A stretch of DNA of 48,740 nucleotides from an uncultured Propionivibrio sp. (GCA_937923255.1 CALAIL010000041.1:1-48740), one strand, 5' to 3'. Positions 21,587 through 30,752 are shown, counted from the stretch's first letter. Translations and numbers: made by a program. Notes: a model not told the origin generated them from the letters alone.

Positions 21587-22924
21587 GGCGCGATGTTATA
21601 CGATTCGGCTACGGCGCGGCAGCCCGCCAACAAAGGGAAAAACGGGAAAGGCAATGCCCGGAAGCCCGCGTATTTAGGGCTTTTCCACCGAGGCTGCCCG
21701 ACAAGGCGCATGGATGGGGTCACGCAGCATCACTTGCCCGTAAGTCCGCTATTCATAAGGCTCCCAAAGATGCCTGCCATCAAGCCCAGTATCCATGCGG
21801 CTTCCAGAGAGTCCTACCCTCAAGCTCACTATCCATAAGCCTTTCAGAGATACCTACCCGCAAACCCTTTATCCATAAGCTTTCCAGAGGCACCTGCCCG
21901 CAAACGCCCTAAATACACGGACTTCAACGTGGTTTGATACGGCGGGTGTGTTGGGTGCACTAGAGACGCTGGATGCGTTGGATGGGATAACCAATGGCCT
22001 GGCGGCAGGACGGAGCCGCGCCGGCAATGCAGCGCCCCCTGCCCGCAAGCCCGGTACTCATGTGGTCTTCAGAGACACCTACCCGAAAAACCACTATCCA
22101 TAAGCCTCCCAGAGATCACTGCTCGCAAGCCCAGTATTCATGCGGCTTCTGGAGACGCCTACCCGAAAACCCTTTATCCATAAGCCTTCCAGAGGCACCT
22201 GCCCGCAAACGCCCTAAATACACGGGCTTCAGCGGGGTTTCTATACGGTGGATGCGCAGGGTAAGGTCGTTGCCCAGCCTAGCAGTTTTTCCGTGCGCGG
22301 ATGTGCTGGGTGTGCGTGGTGTGCTCGATACTCTGGGTGCGCCGGGCGCGTTCAGTTGCGTGCATTAGACGCGAATGACCGGCGGATTGGCGGAAGGACG
22401 AAGCCGCGCCGGCAATGCGGCAGCCCGCTGGCAATGGGAAAAACGGGAAAGGCAATGCCCGGAAGCCCGCGTATTTAGGGACTCTCCGCCGAGGCTGCCC
22501 GGCAAGACGCATGGATAGGGTAACGCAGCATCCTCGCCCGTAAGTCCGCTATTCATAAGCCTCCCAGAGATGCCTGCCTGCAAGTCCAGTACTCATGCGG
22601 TCTTCAGCGACACCTACCCAAAAAACCACTATCCATGAGGACTCCAGAGACACTCACCCGAAATCCCTTTATCCACAAGGGTTTCAGAGACCCATGCCCG
22701 CAAACCCTTTATCCATAAGCCTTTCAGAGGCACCTGCCCGCAAACGCCCTAAATACGCGGGCTTCAGCGGGGCTTCGATACGGCGGGTGAGCGGGGTAAG
22801 GTCGTTGCCCAGCCTAGTAGTTTTTCCGCGCACGGATGTGCTGGGTGCGCTAGATGCGCCGTGTGCGTTAGATGGGGATCACCGGCGGGCAGGCGATCTT
22901 TTACGCACCGCCCACGCCGTGGGG
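21587..22924. repeat. 1.3-kb REP-like repeat field between nusB and thiL
   Basis: The gap is filled with palindromic units of the CGCCCTAAATACRCGGGCTTCAG and TATCCATAAGCCTTYCAGAG types. Larger blocks are duplicated: about 21640-21775 matches 22432-22575 (AACGGGAAAGGCAATGCCCG onward), about 22198-22310 matches 22737-22850 (GTAAGGTCGTTGCCCAGCCT included), and 21898-21960 is a shorter copy of the latter. No ORF is credible on either strand. Confidence 0.85.
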
Positions 22925-23713
22925 TCAGGGCTGGCGGTTGATCGGGTCGTTCTCCGGGTCGGCCGCCGTTTTGAAGTTCTCGGCGCTCTCGACACGCTCG
23001 GCCGTCCCTGGCTGATCGGGCGCTTTTTCCGACGCTTTCCCGGATGCTTTTCCGGATACCTTCCCGCCGGTCTTGCCGGCAGCGCGGCGGGCATTCACCT
23101 CGGCCGGGCGCAGTTTGGCAGCCAGCCGGTCGAGCACGCCATTGACGTATTTGTGGCCGTCCGCGCCGCCAAAGCCTTTGGTCAGTTCGATGGCTTCGTT
23201 GATGATGACGCGGTACGGCGTTTCCGGGTTGTTGCCCAGTTCGTAAGCGCCCGCCAGCAGAATGCTGGCCTCGACAGGCGAGAGTTCGGCAAAGGGGCGG
23301 TCGAGAAATTCCTGCAATTGCGCCTGCAACTGGTTTTCCTGCGCAAGCACGCCATGCAGCAGTGCGGAAAAGAATTCGCGGTCGGCCCGGCCAAAACCTT
23401 CGCTGTCGCGCAGATGCGCTTCGATGGCCGCTTCGTCGTTTCCGGACAGACGCCACTGGTACAGGCCCTGCATGGCGAACTCGCGGGCGCGGCGGCGCGG
23501 CGAGCGGGCGGCCGCGCGGCCAGACGGGGCGGATGAGCTGGATGGGCAGTTCGGGCGATTTTTCGCCGCGCCGGGCGGCGTTTGGCCGTGAGGCGCCGCC
23601 TTTGTATCCTGCGCGTTCTGTGTGTCCGGCATCGTCTGCCCCTCCGGTATGCGGCCGGGCGTATGCATGTCGCGCATGTCATTCATGCCACTCGTGTCAC
23701 GCGTGTCGTTCAT
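22925..23713 (-). CDS. nusB: Transcription antitermination factor NusB, with long tails
   Basis: RNA-binding partner of NusE in boxA-dependent antitermination of rRNA operons. The core runs from [19 protein letters not shown] through [19 protein letters not shown] to [15 protein letters not shown]. The product is 262 residues, about 120 more than usual: a disordered N-terminal part of some 70 residues containing Met-Asp-rich repeats, and a C-terminal tail rich in Gly-Lys-Ser/Ala ([16 protein letters not shown]). The first ATG is used because it overlaps the ribH stop (ATGA); an internal start such as the Met before PDTQNAQD remains possible. Confidence 0.88.
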   Translation of the reverse strand: MNDTRDTSGMNDMRDMHTPGRIPEGQTMPDTQNAQDTKAAPHGQTPPGAAKNRPNCPSSSSAPSGRAAARSPRRRAREFAMQGLYQWRLSGNDEAAIEAHLRDSEGFGRADREFFSALLHGVLAQENQLQAQLQEFLDRPFAELSPVEASILLAGAYELGNNPETPYRVIINEAIELTKGFGGADGHKYVNGVLDRLAAKLRPAEVNARRAAGKTGGKVSGKASGKASEKAPDQPGTAERVESAENFKTAADPENDPINRQP

Positions 23714-24189
23714 GCCGGTCTTTCGTTGATGGCGCGCAGCAGATGAGCCATCTCAACGGCGGCGCGGGCGCAGTCGGTCCCTTTTTCGCGCGTGCGCGCC
23801 TGCGCCTGCGCGTCGGTTTCACAGGTCAAAATGCCGTTGGCGACCGGGATGCCGGTATCGAGTTGCACTTCCATGAGGCCGCGTGAGGAATCGTTGGAAA
23901 CGACCTCGAAATGGTAGGTTTCACCGCGCAGCACCGCGCCCAGCGCGATCAGCGCGTCGTAGCGGCGGCTCTGCGCCATGCTTTGCAGGGCCAGCGGAAT
24001 TTCCAGCGCGCCCGGCACGGTGGCAATTTCGATATCCGCATCGGATAGCCCCAGCCGCCGCAATTCTTCGACGCAGGCGGAGCGCAGCGCCTCGCCGATC
24101 TCCGGATTGAAGCGGCTCATGACAATGCCGACGCGCACGCCGCCGCCTGTCAGATCGTTCGGATACTCAAAAATGTCGAATCGGGGCAT
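23710..24189 (-). CDS. ribH: 6,7-dimethyl-8-ribityllumazine synthase
   Basis: Condenses the ribityl-aminouracil with dihydroxybutanone phosphate, the penultimate riboflavin step. The 159-residue product has [41 protein letters not shown] with catalytic His93, and PVANGILT. It sits between ribBA and nusB as in many proteobacteria. Confidence 0.97.
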   Translation of the reverse strand: MPRFDIFEYPNDLTGGGVRVGIVMSRFNPEIGEALRSACVEELRRLGLSDADIEIATVPGALEIPLALQSMAQSRRYDALIALGAVLRGETYHFEVVSNDSSRGLMEVQLDTGIPVANGILTCETDAQAQARTREKGTDCARAAVEMAHLLRAINERPA

Positions 24190-24235
24190 GGTGCGTCCTT
24201 CAAAAACAGATCAAAACAGTCGGTTGCAACCGGCC

Positions 24236-25387
24236 TTAAGCGGCCGGCGCCGACGATGGCGGCAATGCATCCGCCTCGCCAGGCCGCGTGATGTAGCCGG
24301 TGACCTCCAGGCCAAACCCAGCCATGCTCGGGATGCGGCGGGGGCTGCCCAGCAGGCGCATTTTGCGCACGCCGAGATCGCGCAGAATCTGCGCGCCGAT
24401 GCCGAAAATGTGCGGGTCCCAGCGCGTCGCATGCGTTTCGCGCGGCGTCGCCTGCGCCTTCAGGATATCCGCGCCGCTTTCCGGGCTGCGCAGCAGCACG
24501 ATCACGCCCGATTCGCTGCGCGCCAGCAGATGCAGGGCGTCGTTGAGCGAAAAAGTATGGCGGCTGTTATCGAGATCGAGAAAATCGAGCACGCTGAGCG
24601 GTTCATGGACACGCACCAGCGTTTCCCTGTCCGGCGCGATCTCGCCACGGGTCAGCGCCAGATGCACGTCGTTGGCGGCGCGGTCGGCGTAGGCATGCAG
24701 GATAAACTCGCCGTACACCGTCCGCACCGGTTTCGAGAAACAGCGTTCGACCAGCGTCTCATGGCGGCTGCGGAATTCTATGAGATCGGCGATCGTGCCG
24801 ACTTTCAGCCCATGATGCGCGGCGAATTCAAGCAGATCAGGCAGGCGCGCCATAGTGCCGTCCTCGCGCAGCACCTCGCAGATTACGGACGCCGGCTCCA
24901 GGCCGGCCATCTGCGCCAGATCGCAGCCCGCCTCGGTATGGCCGGCACGCACCAGCACGCCGCCTTCGCGCGCGATGATCGGGAAAACATGCCCGGGCTG
25001 CACCACATCTTCCGGCCGGGCATGACGCGCCACGGCAGCCTGCACGGTGCGCGCGCGGTCGTGCGCCGAAATGCCGGTGGTCACGCCTTTGGCGGCTTCG
25101 ATCGAAACGGTAAAGGCGGTGTGAAAGGGGCTGCGGTTATCACGCGCCATCGGCGTCAGCCCCAGCTGGCGCGCGCGCGCCGCCGTCAGGGTCAAACAGA
25201 CAAGGCCGCGCGCATGCGTCACCATGAAATTGATCGCATCCGGCGTAATGTGTTCGGCGGCGATCAGCAGATCCCCTTCGTTTTCGCGGTCTTCCTCATC
25301 GACGAGGATCACCATGCGACCGTTGCGCAGTTCGGCGACGATCTCCTCGATCGGCGCGATGGCCGACGATGCGCGCTCGGGCGACAT
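24236..25387 (-). CDS. ribBA: 3,4-dihydroxy-2-butanone-4-phosphate synthase with degenerate GTP cyclohydrolase II domain
   Basis: The N-terminal RibB domain (about 1-205) looks active: DEEDRENEGDL (30-40), THARGLVCL, GVTTGISAHDRA, GHTEAGCDL (148-156). The C-terminal half has the RibA fold (HLALTRGEI, LVRVHEPLSVLDF, YGIGAQIL-like FGIGAQILRDLGVRKMRLL) but the zinc cysteines and GTP-site motifs of cyclohydrolase II are missing. It should therefore supply only the dihydroxybutanone branch, with a separate ribA elsewhere. The start overlaps the ribE stop (TGATG). Confidence 0.95.
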   Translation of the reverse strand: MSPERASSAIAPIEEIVAELRNGRMVILVDEEDRENEGDLLIAAEHITPDAINFMVTHARGLVCLTLTAARARQLGLTPMARDNRSPFHTAFTVSIEAAKGVTTGISAHDRARTVQAAVARHARPEDVVQPGHVFPIIAREGGVLVRAGHTEAGCDLAQMAGLEPASVICEVLREDGTMARLPDLLEFAAHHGLKVGTIADLIEFRSRHETLVERCFSKPVRTVYGEFILHAYADRAANDVHLALTRGEIAPDRETLVRVHEPLSVLDFLDLDNSRHTFSLNDALHLLARSESGVIVLLRSPESGADILKAQATPRETHATRWDPHIFGIGAQILRDLGVRKMRLLGSPRRIPSMAGFGLEVTGYITRPGEADALPPSSAPAA

Positions 25388-26019
25388 CAGTGCGCCTCCT
25401 GGGAATTATCGCCATCGCCGGCTTCGTCGGCGTTCAGCATGCGCTCGACGTAGCGCGCGATCAGGTCGACTTCCAGATTGACGGCATCGCCCACTTTGAG
25501 TTCGCCCAGCGTCGTTGCCGTCAGGGTGTGGGGAATCAGGTTGATGGAAAAATCCGCCGCCTCAACCGTGTTGGTGGTCAGGCTGACGCCATTGACGGTA
25601 ATCGACCCTTTGCGCGCGATATACCGCGCCAGCGCCGCCGGCGCGCGGATGACAAGCAGGCGGTTGTCGCCCAGCGCATCGAAGCGCAGCACCCGACCGA
25701 CGCCGTCGACGTGGCCGGAAACAAGATGCCCGCCCAGCCGATCAGAGAGGCGCAGCGCCTTTTCCAGATTGATGGCGCCCGGTGCGGCCAGCCCGACGGT
25801 GCAGGAAAGCGTTTCCGGCGAGACATCGACGCTGAAGGTCGTGTCCTTCATCTCGACGACGGTGAGGCAGACGCCGTTACAGGCAATCGAATCGCCGATG
25901 GCGACATCGGCCAAATCCAGCGCGCCGGCCTCGATGGTCAGACGCACGGTTGATGCGCCGTCGTTACGCGGCGTCAGAGCAGTAATGCGGCCTATGGCCG
26001 CGATGATTCCGGAAAACAT
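25387..26019 (-). CDS. ribE: Riboflavin synthase alpha subunit
   Basis: Dismutates two lumazine molecules to riboflavin. The 210-residue product starts MFSGIIAAIGRI and holds two lumazine-binding repeats (SIACNGVCLTV and SITVNGVSLTT are the equivalent strands). It is the first gene of the minus-strand block; no ribD precedes it and no FMN riboswitch was recognised upstream. Confidence 0.96.
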   Translation of the reverse strand: MFSGIIAAIGRITALTPRNDGASTVRLTIEAGALDLADVAIGDSIACNGVCLTVVEMKDTTFSVDVSPETLSCTVGLAAPGAINLEKALRLSDRLGGHLVSGHVDGVGRVLRFDALGDNRLLVIRAPAALARYIARKGSITVNGVSLTTNTVEAADFSINLIPHTLTATTLGELKVGDAVNLEVDLIARYVERMLNADEAGDGDNSQEAH

Positions 26020-26115
26020 GGCAAGAGCGTTTCACAGCGATCAAAAGATAGCGGTGATTCTAGCATTGCCGCTCCACGCGCGTCGCGGGGAAGCCAATGA
26101 ACATCGACGTACCCC

Positions 26116-26217
26116 CTGCCCACCGCGCGCGCAGAAAGAAAGTTCGCTGCCGGCTTGCGGCACGACAGCTTCAAACAGCATCTCCTGCCCACCGCGCGCG
26201 CAGAAAGAAAGTTCGCT
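26116..26217. repeat. 33-bp direct repeat pair upstream of ribE
   Basis: The 33-base sequence beginning CTGCCCACCGCGCGCGCAGA and ending AAGAAAGTTCGCT is present at 26116-26148 and, apparently identical, at 26185-26217, period 69. A degenerate third form (GCGCGGGGCGGAAAGAAAGG) lies at 26260-26280. Confidence 0.85.
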
Positions 26218-26256
26218 ATCCACGCTGAAGAACTCCCGCTGCAGCCACCTGTCGCC
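26201..26256. repeat. Flanking direct repeat, left copy
   Basis: CAGAAAGAAAGTTCGCTATC followed by CACGCTGAAGAACTCCCGCT and a CACCTGTCGCCT end. It matches 27289-27345 with a few differences and one small gap. The pair encloses the Fic antitoxin island. Confidence 0.75.
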
Positions 26257-26281
26257 TTGTGCGCGGGGCGGAAAGAAAGGT

Positions 26282-26507
26282 CCAATCATTGCCGGCTGCT
26301 ACGGTTGGATGATATTCACCTGGCTTAACATCATCAAAGCCTAAGCCGAGCAACTCATTGAAAAATACGGCGGTTAATTTCTTTTAGGTGTGCTGCATCG
26401 AAGTCGCCACGCACTGGACTAGCACGCAGATCAATGATACGAAAAGCCATCTGCTCAGCTTCTAACGCATACCTCTCTTGAGGGGTCAGCGTCAGCTTAT
26501 CGCTCAT
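26282..26507 (-). pseudogene. fic toxin remnant (frameshifted and 3'-truncated)
   Basis: The intact frame (26355-26507) encodes 50 residues, MSDKLTLTPQERYALEAEQM up to AAHLKEINRRIFQ, then TGA. Reading on in the next frame gives ELLGLGFDDVKPGEYHPTVA and AGNDW, the natural continuation of Fic N-terminal sequence, so an extra T in CAATGAG (probably once CAAGAG) caused a frameshift. Homology stops near 26282 at the flanking repeat, before the HPFxxGNG active site. The ATG overlaps the antitoxin stop, as in antitoxin-toxin operons. The toxin is dead. Confidence 0.72.
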
Positions 26508-26820
26508 GGCGATAGCCTTTAACAAGCTCTTCTATGCTAATTTCGCCATTGATGTAGCGGAGTGCATGCTGCTCTGCAGCTTCGCTAAGTTTGAAGCCTT
26601 CCAGTCCGACGGAAGCACGTGCATACTTGAAGGCTTCTTCTCTGCGCTCGCGCTCTTCTGGCGAAATGGATGCCGTGCGGTTACGCACTTGCTGCACATA
26701 GTTACTCATCAACTCGCGCAATACTTGCACGGCCGGGCGGTGATCTGCCTCGGCTGCACTGTAAAAATTGGCTTGAAGCTCTGCCTCAACTTGAAATGTC
26801 ATGGTGGCTTCTTTAGTCAT
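26497..26820 (-). CDS. Class I Fic antitoxin (VbhA-like)
   Basis: A 107-residue protein in two parts. The N-terminus (TFQVEAELQANFYSAAEADH and RPAVQVLRELMSNYVQQV) resembles a RelB/ribbon-helix-helix DNA-binding segment. The C-terminus YARASVGLEGFKLS carries the Fic inhibition motif S-xxx-E-G at Ser70, Glu74 and Gly75, followed by a helix (INGEISIEELVKGY) like the VbhA tail. In the family this glutamate blocks ATP binding in the Fic toxin. TAGGAG lies just upstream of the ATG. Its toxin is the broken gene downstream. Family assignment is by motif, not by search. Confidence 0.75.
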   Translation of the reverse strand: MTKEATMTFQVEAELQANFYSAAEADHRPAVQVLRELMSNYVQQVRNRTASISPEERERREEAFKYARASVGLEGFKLSEAAEQHALRYINGEISIEELVKGYRHER

Positions 26821-26836
26821 AACTTGCTCCTATATT

Positions 26837-27220
26837 TCAACTCGCTGCCGTCAACAAATTCAAACATACACGGGAAATTTCAACCTCTTCATCCTGCCCG
26901 TTGTCCTCGTATCTGATAAATATCCAACCGTCTTTTGATGGCCTACGATTCAGCAGCAACATGACAGCACGTGCATTGTAAATACCCAAAAGCAAAGGTT
27001 TCTTCAAGGTCATTGAGTCAGACATAGCAGGCTTCTGCTCTTTTTCGATGTCGGAATTGTGGTACGGAAGCTTGCTTGCCGCATCACCATCGCTACCGCT
27101 ATCAGAAACTTCGTCATGACGAAGTTTTTTACTGCCTGTTTCTACTATTACATCCGAAAGTGCATCTTCATCTGTCTTGTTAGGCAGTAGGGCAGTGGGA
27201 TTCCGCAGACTTTCTTCCAA
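26837..27220 (-). CDS. Hypothetical protein in Fic antitoxin island
   Basis: I do not recognise this gene. The 127-residue product has an acidic, Ser/Asp-rich middle (KLRHDEVSDSGSDGDAASKL) and a hydrophobic then basic C-terminal part (LGIYNARAVMLLLNRRPSKD and GWIFIRYEDNGQDEEVEISR). The start is a TTG with AGGAG 10 bases upstream. In frame, coding-like sequence (KEQDITRRSIAI) continues upstream to a TAA near 27270, so the gene may be 5'-truncated at the flanking repeat. It reads toward the antitoxin, 17 bases away, and may form an operon with it. Confidence 0.5.
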   Translation of the reverse strand: MEESLRNPTALLPNKTDEDALSDVIVETGSKKLRHDEVSDSGSDGDAASKLPYHNSDIEKEQKPAMSDSMTLKKPLLLGIYNARAVMLLLNRRPSKDGWIFIRYEDNGQDEEVEISRVCLNLLTAAS

Positions 27221-27288
27221 AATCGCGATACTCCTGCGAGTAATGTCCTGTTCTTTATTGGCAACCCAAGATTAAACCTGCTCGGGAA

Positions 27289-27345
27289 AATGAAAGAAAG
27301 TTTGTTATCACGCTGAAGAACTCCCGCTGTAGTTTCCTGCCGCCT
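27289..27345. repeat. Flanking direct repeat, right copy
   Basis: ATGAAAGAAAGTTTGTTATC followed by CACGCTGAAGAACTCCCGCT and a CCTGCCGCCT end, matching 26201-26256. Together they bracket about 1.05 kb of lower-GC sequence. Confidence 0.75.
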
Positions 27346-27433
27346 CGCACGCGGGTGCGGGCGCCGCCATAGCTCTCACGCATATCCATCATCCATAGAC
27401 AGGCACTCATGCTACCAAACGGAGAAAGGCCGT

Positions 27434-27486
27434 ATGCCGCATCCACCGCCCGTTTCGGACAAGAGCGCTGATGGTGGATACGGCAT
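27434..27486. promoter_or_regulatory. 14-base inverted repeat upstream of the MFS gene
   Basis: ATGCCGCATCCACC (27434-27447) and GGTGGATACGGCAT (27473-27486) pair at 13 of 14 positions around a 25-base loop. It stands about 150 bases before the MFS start and could be an operator or a transcript hairpin. The rest of the 27346-27632 gap shows no gene. Confidence 0.5.
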
Positions 27487-27632
27487 TGGTGTCGCCGGGC
27501 GTTGGTGCTAGAGTGGTGCCCTGCCCACGCCAGGCCAGTTACGCAACCGCGGCAGTCGTGCCCGCTGGGCGTTTATCGTTTATCTATCTGCTTCATCCGC
27601 CCTCTGTTCATCTGACGTTCATCCGCCCGCCC

Positions 27633-28877
27633 ATGTCAGCCAGACCGCCCGCGCCTGTCCCTCCCTCTCCCCCGATATCCCAGCCCGGAGATCCCCGCCG
27701 GCTGTCCAGTACAGTGGCTTGGCTATGCGCCTTTTTCGCCTTTCTGAATATCTACGCCATGCAGCCTGTGCTGCCCATGGTTATGCGCGACTTTGGCGCC
27801 ACGCCGGTGCAGGCCGGTTTTACCGTGGGCGCGACGATTCTCGCACTGGCGCTGATGTCGCCGTTCATCGGCATGCTGTCCGACGCTGCGGGGCGTAAAT
27901 CGGTCGTGTTCTTTTCGCTGCTCGGGCTATGCCTGCCAACGGCGCTGGTGCCTTTTGCCGACAGCCTGCGCATGCTTATCGTCCTGCGCTTTCTGCAAGG
28001 CTTATTCATCCCCGGCATCGTCGTCGTGCTGCTGGCCTATATCGGCGAGGAGTTTGCAGGGGAGGCGATTGCGCGCTTGAACGGCATTTTTATGAGCGGC
28101 GCGGTCATAGGCGGCTTCTGTGGCCGCTTTATCACCGGCCATCTAGGGCATCTTTTCGGCTGGCGCAGCGCCTTTGTTGCGCTGACGCTGCTCGATGCGC
28201 TCGGCGCGCTGATCGTATGGCGCGGAATACCCGCTTCACGCCATTTCACGGCCAACCGCGATTTTGGCAATGCCTTGCGCATCCTCGCCCGGCATCTGCA
28301 CAACATTCCGTTGCTCACCGCCTGCGTGGTCGGCTTCTGCGTGCTGTTCTCGCTGATCGGCACCTTTACCTATGTGGTCGTATTGCTCGGCTTTCCGCCT
28401 TTCAGCCTGTCGGTCGCCGCGCTGGCAAACATCTTCTCCATCTATCTAATCGGCGCGTTTATCACGCATTTTTCCGGGCGCTTCATCGCCCGCATCGGCA
28501 GCCGCGCAGCGCTCCTCATTGCCCTGGCGGTGTCTTCGGGCGGACTGTGCCTGGCGCTGCTGCCCTCGCTCTTCGCCGTTCTCGCCGGCCTGACGCTGTG
28601 TTCCTCGGCGATATTCATCTGCCAGGCCGCGGCGTTCAGCGCCATCGCCCATAATGTCAGCGAGGGGCGTTCGCTGGCCAGCGGCCTGTATTACATGGCC
28701 TATTACGGCGGCGGCGCAACCGGCGCCTGGGTGGCCGGGCTGGCGTTCGAGGCATACGGCTGGAGCGGATCGGTCCTCTCCATGATTCTGGCTCAGGCCG
28801 TTGCCGCCGTCGCTGCCTGGTTCGGCTGGCGTCAGGCCACGCCAACGCCGTCGTCGCGCACCCCTCCGGAAAACTAG
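27633..28877 (+). CDS. MFS transporter, YnfM-like drug/arabinose efflux type
   Basis: A 414-residue major facilitator with 12 predicted helices. Visible: first helix FFAFLNIYAMQPVLPMVMRD, motif A in loop 2-3 (GMLSDAAGRKSVVFFSLLG), motif-C-like GAVIGGFCGRFITGHLG, and a second-half motif FSGRFIARIGSRAAL. The frame is open upstream to 27471, but the ATG at 27633 gives a sensible 28-residue Pro-rich cytoplasmic start. The substrate cannot be told; YnfM relatives are annotated as efflux proteins. It stands alone between the Fic island and leuA, convergent with leuA. Confidence 0.85.
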   Translation: MSARPPAPVPPSPPISQPGDPRRLSSTVAWLCAFFAFLNIYAMQPVLPMVMRDFGATPVQAGFTVGATILALALMSPFIGMLSDAAGRKSVVFFSLLGLCLPTALVPFADSLRMLIVLRFLQGLFIPGIVVVLLAYIGEEFAGEAIARLNGIFMSGAVIGGFCGRFITGHLGHLFGWRSAFVALTLLDALGALIVWRGIPASRHFTANRDFGNALRILARHLHNIPLLTACVVGFCVLFSLIGTFTYVVVLLGFPPFSLSVAALANIFSIYLIGAFITHFSGRFIARIGSRAALLIALAVSSGGLCLALLPSLFAVLAGLTLCSSAIFICQAAAFSAIAHNVSEGRSLASGLYYMAYYGGGATGAWVAGLAFEAYGWSGSVLSMILAQAVAAVAAWFGWRQATPTPSSRTPPEN

Positions 28878-28964
28878 GTTTCAGATTTCATTGGCGGCTG
28901 CTTGATACGCCATGCGCCTTGCGCGCGAGCGACTGCGGCGGCTGATCGCCGATTTGCCGGCGGT

Positions 28965-30620
28965 TTACCGGATGAGGCGATTGGCGCCGCTGACCAGCGC
29001 TTTGAGCGAAGCGGTCACGATGTTCTCATCCAGGCCGACGCCGTAGCATTCATGCTCGCCGTTGCCGGCCATCACTTCCATGAAGGCGCAGGCGCGGGCA
29101 TCGCCGCCCTTGCCCATCGAACGTTCCTCGTAGCTGCGCACCTGCAGGCTGATCCCGATGGCCGCCAGCGCCTGCACGGCCGCATCGATCGGGCCGTTGC
29201 CGCGCCCGTCAATCGCCTGGGCGATGCCATCGTGCTCGACGGTCAGCCGGATGCCCTGCTGCACGCCGGCGTCGAACAGCTGATGGCTGACGTAACGCAC
29301 AGGGGCGGCGGTATTCAGATAAGTGCGCGCAAAAAGCGACCAGATATCGCCCGCGTCCATTTCACCGCCGTGATGGTCGGTATACCGCTGCACCTCGCCG
29401 GAAAATTCGACCTGCAAGCGCCGTGGCATGGCAATACCGTACTCGGTTTCTAGCAAGTAGGCGATACCGCCCTTGCCCGACTGGCTGTTGATGCGAATGA
29501 CGGAATCGTAGCTGCGGCCAAGGTCGCTCGGATCGATCGGCAGATAGGGCATATTCCACCGCTGCGCACCGTTCTGCATGGCGAAGCCTTTCTTGATCGC
29601 GTCCTGATGCGAGCCGGAAAAGGCCGTGAAGACGAGATTGCCGACATAGGGATGGCGCGGATGGATCGGCATCTGCGTGCAATGTTCGTAGCAGCGCGCA
29701 ACTTCGTTGATATTGGAAAAATCAAGTTGCGGATCGACGCCCTGCGTATACATATTGAGCGCCACCGTGACAATATCGACGTTGCCGGTGCGCTCGCCAT
29801 TGCCGAAAAGGCAGCCTTCCACGCGGTCGGCGCCGGCCATCAGCCCCAGCTCCGCCGCCGCCACGGCCGTGCCGCGGTCATTGTGCGGGTGCAGGCTGAG
29901 GATCACGCTGTCGCGCCGCGCCAGATGGCGGTGCATCCATTCGATCTGGTCAGCGTACACATTGGGCGTCGCCATTTCCACCGTCGTCGGCAGATTGAGG
30001 ATGATTTTGCGCTGCGGCGTCGCCCCCCACGCCGCACTGACGGCATCGCAGACTTCCAGGGCAAAATCCAGTTCGGTGCCGGTGAAATGCTCCGGGCTGT
30101 ATTCGAGCATCCACTCGGTTTCCGGCTGCGCCTCGCACAGACTGCGCGCCAGCTTGACGGCAGAGACGGCCATATCGACGACTTCCGCCTTGCTCAGGTG
30201 GAAGACGAATTCGCGGAAAGGTTTGGACGTGGCGTTGTAAAGATGAACGATGGCGCGCTTTACCCCCCGGAGCGACTCGAAGGTGCGGCGGATCAGCTCC
30301 TCGCGCGCCGGCGCCAGCACTTCGATGGCGACATCGTCAGGAATATGATTTCCCTCGATCAGCATGCGCACGAAATCGAAATCGGTCTGCGAAGCGGACG
30401 GGAAACCGATCTCGATTTCCTTGAAGCCGATCTGGCACAGCGTGCGGAACATGCGCATCTTGCGCTCGCTGTCCATCGGCTCAAACAACGCCTGATTGCC
30501 ATCGCGCAGATCCGAGCTCATCCAGATCGGCGCCTTGTCGATGGTGCGGCCCGGCCACTGGCGGTCAGTGAGGGGTATCGGGGGAAACGGCGTGTATTTG
30601 CTGGCGGGATTTTTCAACAT
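28965..30620 (-). CDS. leuA: 2-isopropylmalate synthase
   Basis: First committed step of leucine synthesis: acetyl-CoA plus 2-oxoisovalerate. The 551-residue product is the longer LeuA type starting [20 protein letters not shown]. It has [10 protein letters not shown] (36-45) with the catalytic Arg-Asp pair, [28 protein letters not shown], and a C-terminal leucine-feedback domain containing [14 protein letters not shown]. The ATG at 30620 is chosen by family start. It is divergent from an Lrp-family gene. Confidence 0.96.
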   Translation of the reverse strand: MLKNPASKYTPFPPIPLTDRQWPGRTIDKAPIWMSSDLRDGNQALFEPMDSERKMRMFRTLCQIGFKEIEIGFPSASQTDFDFVRMLIEGNHIPDDVAIEVLAPAREELIRRTFESLRGVKRAIVHLYNATSKPFREFVFHLSKAEVVDMAVSAVKLARSLCEAQPETEWMLEYSPEHFTGTELDFALEVCDAVSAAWGATPQRKIILNLPTTVEMATPNVYADQIEWMHRHLARRDSVILSLHPHNDRGTAVAAAELGLMAGADRVEGCLFGNGERTGNVDIVTVALNMYTQGVDPQLDFSNINEVARCYEHCTQMPIHPRHPYVGNLVFTAFSGSHQDAIKKGFAMQNGAQRWNMPYLPIDPSDLGRSYDSVIRINSQSGKGGIAYLLETEYGIAMPRRLQVEFSGEVQRYTDHHGGEMDAGDIWSLFARTYLNTAAPVRYVSHQLFDAGVQQGIRLTVEHDGIAQAIDGRGNGPIDAAVQALAAIGISLQVRSYEERSMGKGGDARACAFMEVMAGNGEHECYGVGLDENIVTASLKALVSGANRLIR

Positions 30621-30752
30621 GATGCGCTCTTTCGGAAGTCGTTGTTCAGACAAGTTTTCGATAACGGAATCATACTCCGGGCGCCGGCGCAGACGATTGC
30701 GATTTTTTCCTGATAATGGCGTAAATACGAAATAAACCAACCCAAATAAGAA

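Noticed and set aside
21650..22770. Possible CRISPR array
   Set aside because: Repeats are imperfect, of several types, unevenly spaced, and the intervals are themselves repeated. No cas gene is present.
22595..23536. 313-codon plus-strand ORF across the repeat field and nusB
   Set aside because: Half lies in REP-like repeats and half is antisense to nusB.
23978..25453. 491-codon plus-strand ORF over ribH and ribBA
   Set aside because: Antisense to two clear riboflavin genes; composition is Arg/Gln/His-rich as expected for a shadow frame.
26041..26289. Minus-strand ORFs upstream of ribE rich in FCARGGQ
   Set aside because: They are readings of the 33-bp direct repeats with no start signal.
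29607..30713. 368-codon plus-strand ORF over leuA
   Set aside because: Antisense shadow of leuA with no start signal.
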